The notes under the pieces: generated by a model
Databases searched by the model: none
What the model saw: only the letters and a program-made list of their open reading frames with translations
What the model was told of the DNA's origin: nothing
Made by a program: the position numbers and the translations under genes
Shown here: one piece after another, positions 61,937 through 64,000 of the stretch
How positions within the stretch are numbered: the first letter of the stretch is position 1
How the letters are laid out: each line of letters opens with the position of its first letter
Assembly: GCF_013337685.1 (NCBI RefSeq)
Contig: NZ_SUQN01000002.1
Span: 372,001 to 436,000 of the forward strand
DNA from: Citrobacter gillenii
Lineage (GTDB): Bacteria; Pseudomonadota; Gammaproteobacteria; Enterobacterales; Enterobacteriaceae
Direction of reading: 5' to 3'
Length of the DNA: 64,000 bases

Positions 61937-61955
61937 AATATGACGAGAGCAGAGA

Positions 61956-63518
<1,563 letters not shown>

Positions 63519-64000
63519 TTATTCGTCCAGTTTTGGCTGGGGTGAGTCGTCCGGAATTCTGACATGAACCTGAATAATACGACGGCTGTCGGCCATGGCA
63601 ACTTTGAACTGGTAGCCATCAATGTCGATAGTCTCTCCACGTGCGGGCAGATGACCAAAGGCCTGCATCACCAAACCGCCAATAGTATCGACTTCTTCGT
63701 CGCTAAAGTGGGTGCCGAAGGCTTCGTTGAAGTCTTCGATCGGGGCCAGCGCACGAATGGTCCAGGTGTGGCGACTGAGCTGACGGAAATCGATATCGTC
63801 TTCTTCGTCGTATTCATCTTCGATTTCACCGACGATCAGTTCAAGAATGTCCTCAATGGTCACCAGACCCGAGACACCGCCGAACTCGTCGATAACGATA
63901 GCCATATGGTACCGCTGAGAGCGGAACTCTTTCAGCATGCGGTCAACACGCTTGCTCTCAGGTACGACAACCGCCGGGCGTAACACTTTTTCCATGCTGA
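63519..64000 (-). CDS. corC: CorC/YbeX, 3' part
   Basis: C-terminal 159 residues of a roughly 292-residue protein; the N-terminus is cut by the right edge. Shows the end of the second CBS domain ([40 protein letters not shown]) and the full CorC/HlyC transporter-associated domain ([28 protein letters not shown]). Linked to magnesium/cobalt handling and, in E. coli, to ribosome function. Upstream of lnt in one operon. Partial. Confidence 0.95.
   Translation of the reverse strand, partial: SMEKVLRPAVVVPESKRVDRMLKEFRSQRYHMAIVIDEFGGVSGLVTIEDILELIVGEIEDEYDEEDDIDFRQLSRHTWTIRALAPIEDFNEAFGTHFSDEEVDTIGGLVMQAFGHLPARGETIDIDGYQFKVAMADSRRIIQVHVRIPDDSPQPKLDE

Larger units (their letters stand above)
61586..61955. 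other. gltI-lnt intergenic region
   Basis: 370 bases with no gene. Contains the gltI leader and promoter (minus strand; exact boxes not resolved), a CA-rich leader stretch at 61628-61652, and a REP-like palindrome at 61904-61936 just past lnt. Confidence 0.6.

Overview
The window is a gene-dense stretch of enterobacterial chromosome. Every protein resembles an Escherichia coli or Salmonella core protein, from memory of those families. Synteny runs ent/fep - cstA - ybdHLMNO - dsbG - ahpCF - uspG - rnk - rna - cit - dcuC - pagP - cspE - tatE - lipAB - dacA - rlpA - mrdBA - nadD - holA - lptE - leuS - gltIJKL - lnt. It differs from E. coli K-12: a cobD gene sits beside cobC as in Salmonella and Citrobacter, nothing lies between ybeL and rihA, no ybdR lies between uspG and rnk, no ybeF lies between lipA and lipB, and ybeM is full length. 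A cobalamin-making relative fits best; I favour Citrobacter over Salmonella, but this is inference. No rRNA, tRNA, CRISPR array, prophage, integrase or insertion sequence was seen.

Region 1 (1-13085) makes, exports and re-imports enterobactin. It holds the 3' part of entF, fepE, fepDGC, entS, fepB and entCEBAH. Two divergent promoter regions, fepD/entS and fepB/entC, carry Fur-box-like sequences. Region 2 (13086-21230) holds cstA-ybdD, then a divergent ybdH/ybdL pair sharing a clear MetJ operator. A poorly understood ybdN-ybdM pair follows (PP-loop/PAPS-reductase-like plus ParB/sulfiredoxin-like), and then the LysR gene ybdO. Region 3 (21231-26840) covers redox and stress: dsbG, ahpC, an exact 127-bp ERIC element, ahpF, uspG, rnk and rna.

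Region 4 (26841-37896) is anaerobic citrate and C4-dicarboxylate use. The citCDEFXG-citT operon makes and matures citrate lyase and supplies the citrate/succinate antiporter. It diverges from the citrate two-component system dpiBA across a 387-bp AT-rich control region that carries a 27-bp direct repeat spaced 42 bp. dcuC follows, with an FNR-like site. Region 5 (37897-45807) holds pagP (PhoP-type promoter), cspE, crcB, ybeM, tatE, lipA, lipB, ybeD, dacA and rlpA.

Region 6 (45818-58262) holds the cell-elongation pair mrdB-mrdA with rlmH and rsfS, cobC/cobD, the leuS-lptE-holA-nadD cluster, ybeL and rihA. Region 7 (58348-64000) is the glutamate/aspartate ABC transporter gltIJKL, with the SroC sRNA in the gltI-gltJ gap and a CA-rich, GcvB-target-like gltI leader. 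It is followed by lnt and the truncated corC.

Two items deserve most attention. One is ybdN-ybdM, conserved but without a settled biochemical function. The other is the set of cis elements: the spaced repeat in the cit control region, the MetJ operator, the ERIC plus terminator inside ahpCF, and an orphan terminator near dcuC. I did not find a system I could confidently call undescribed.
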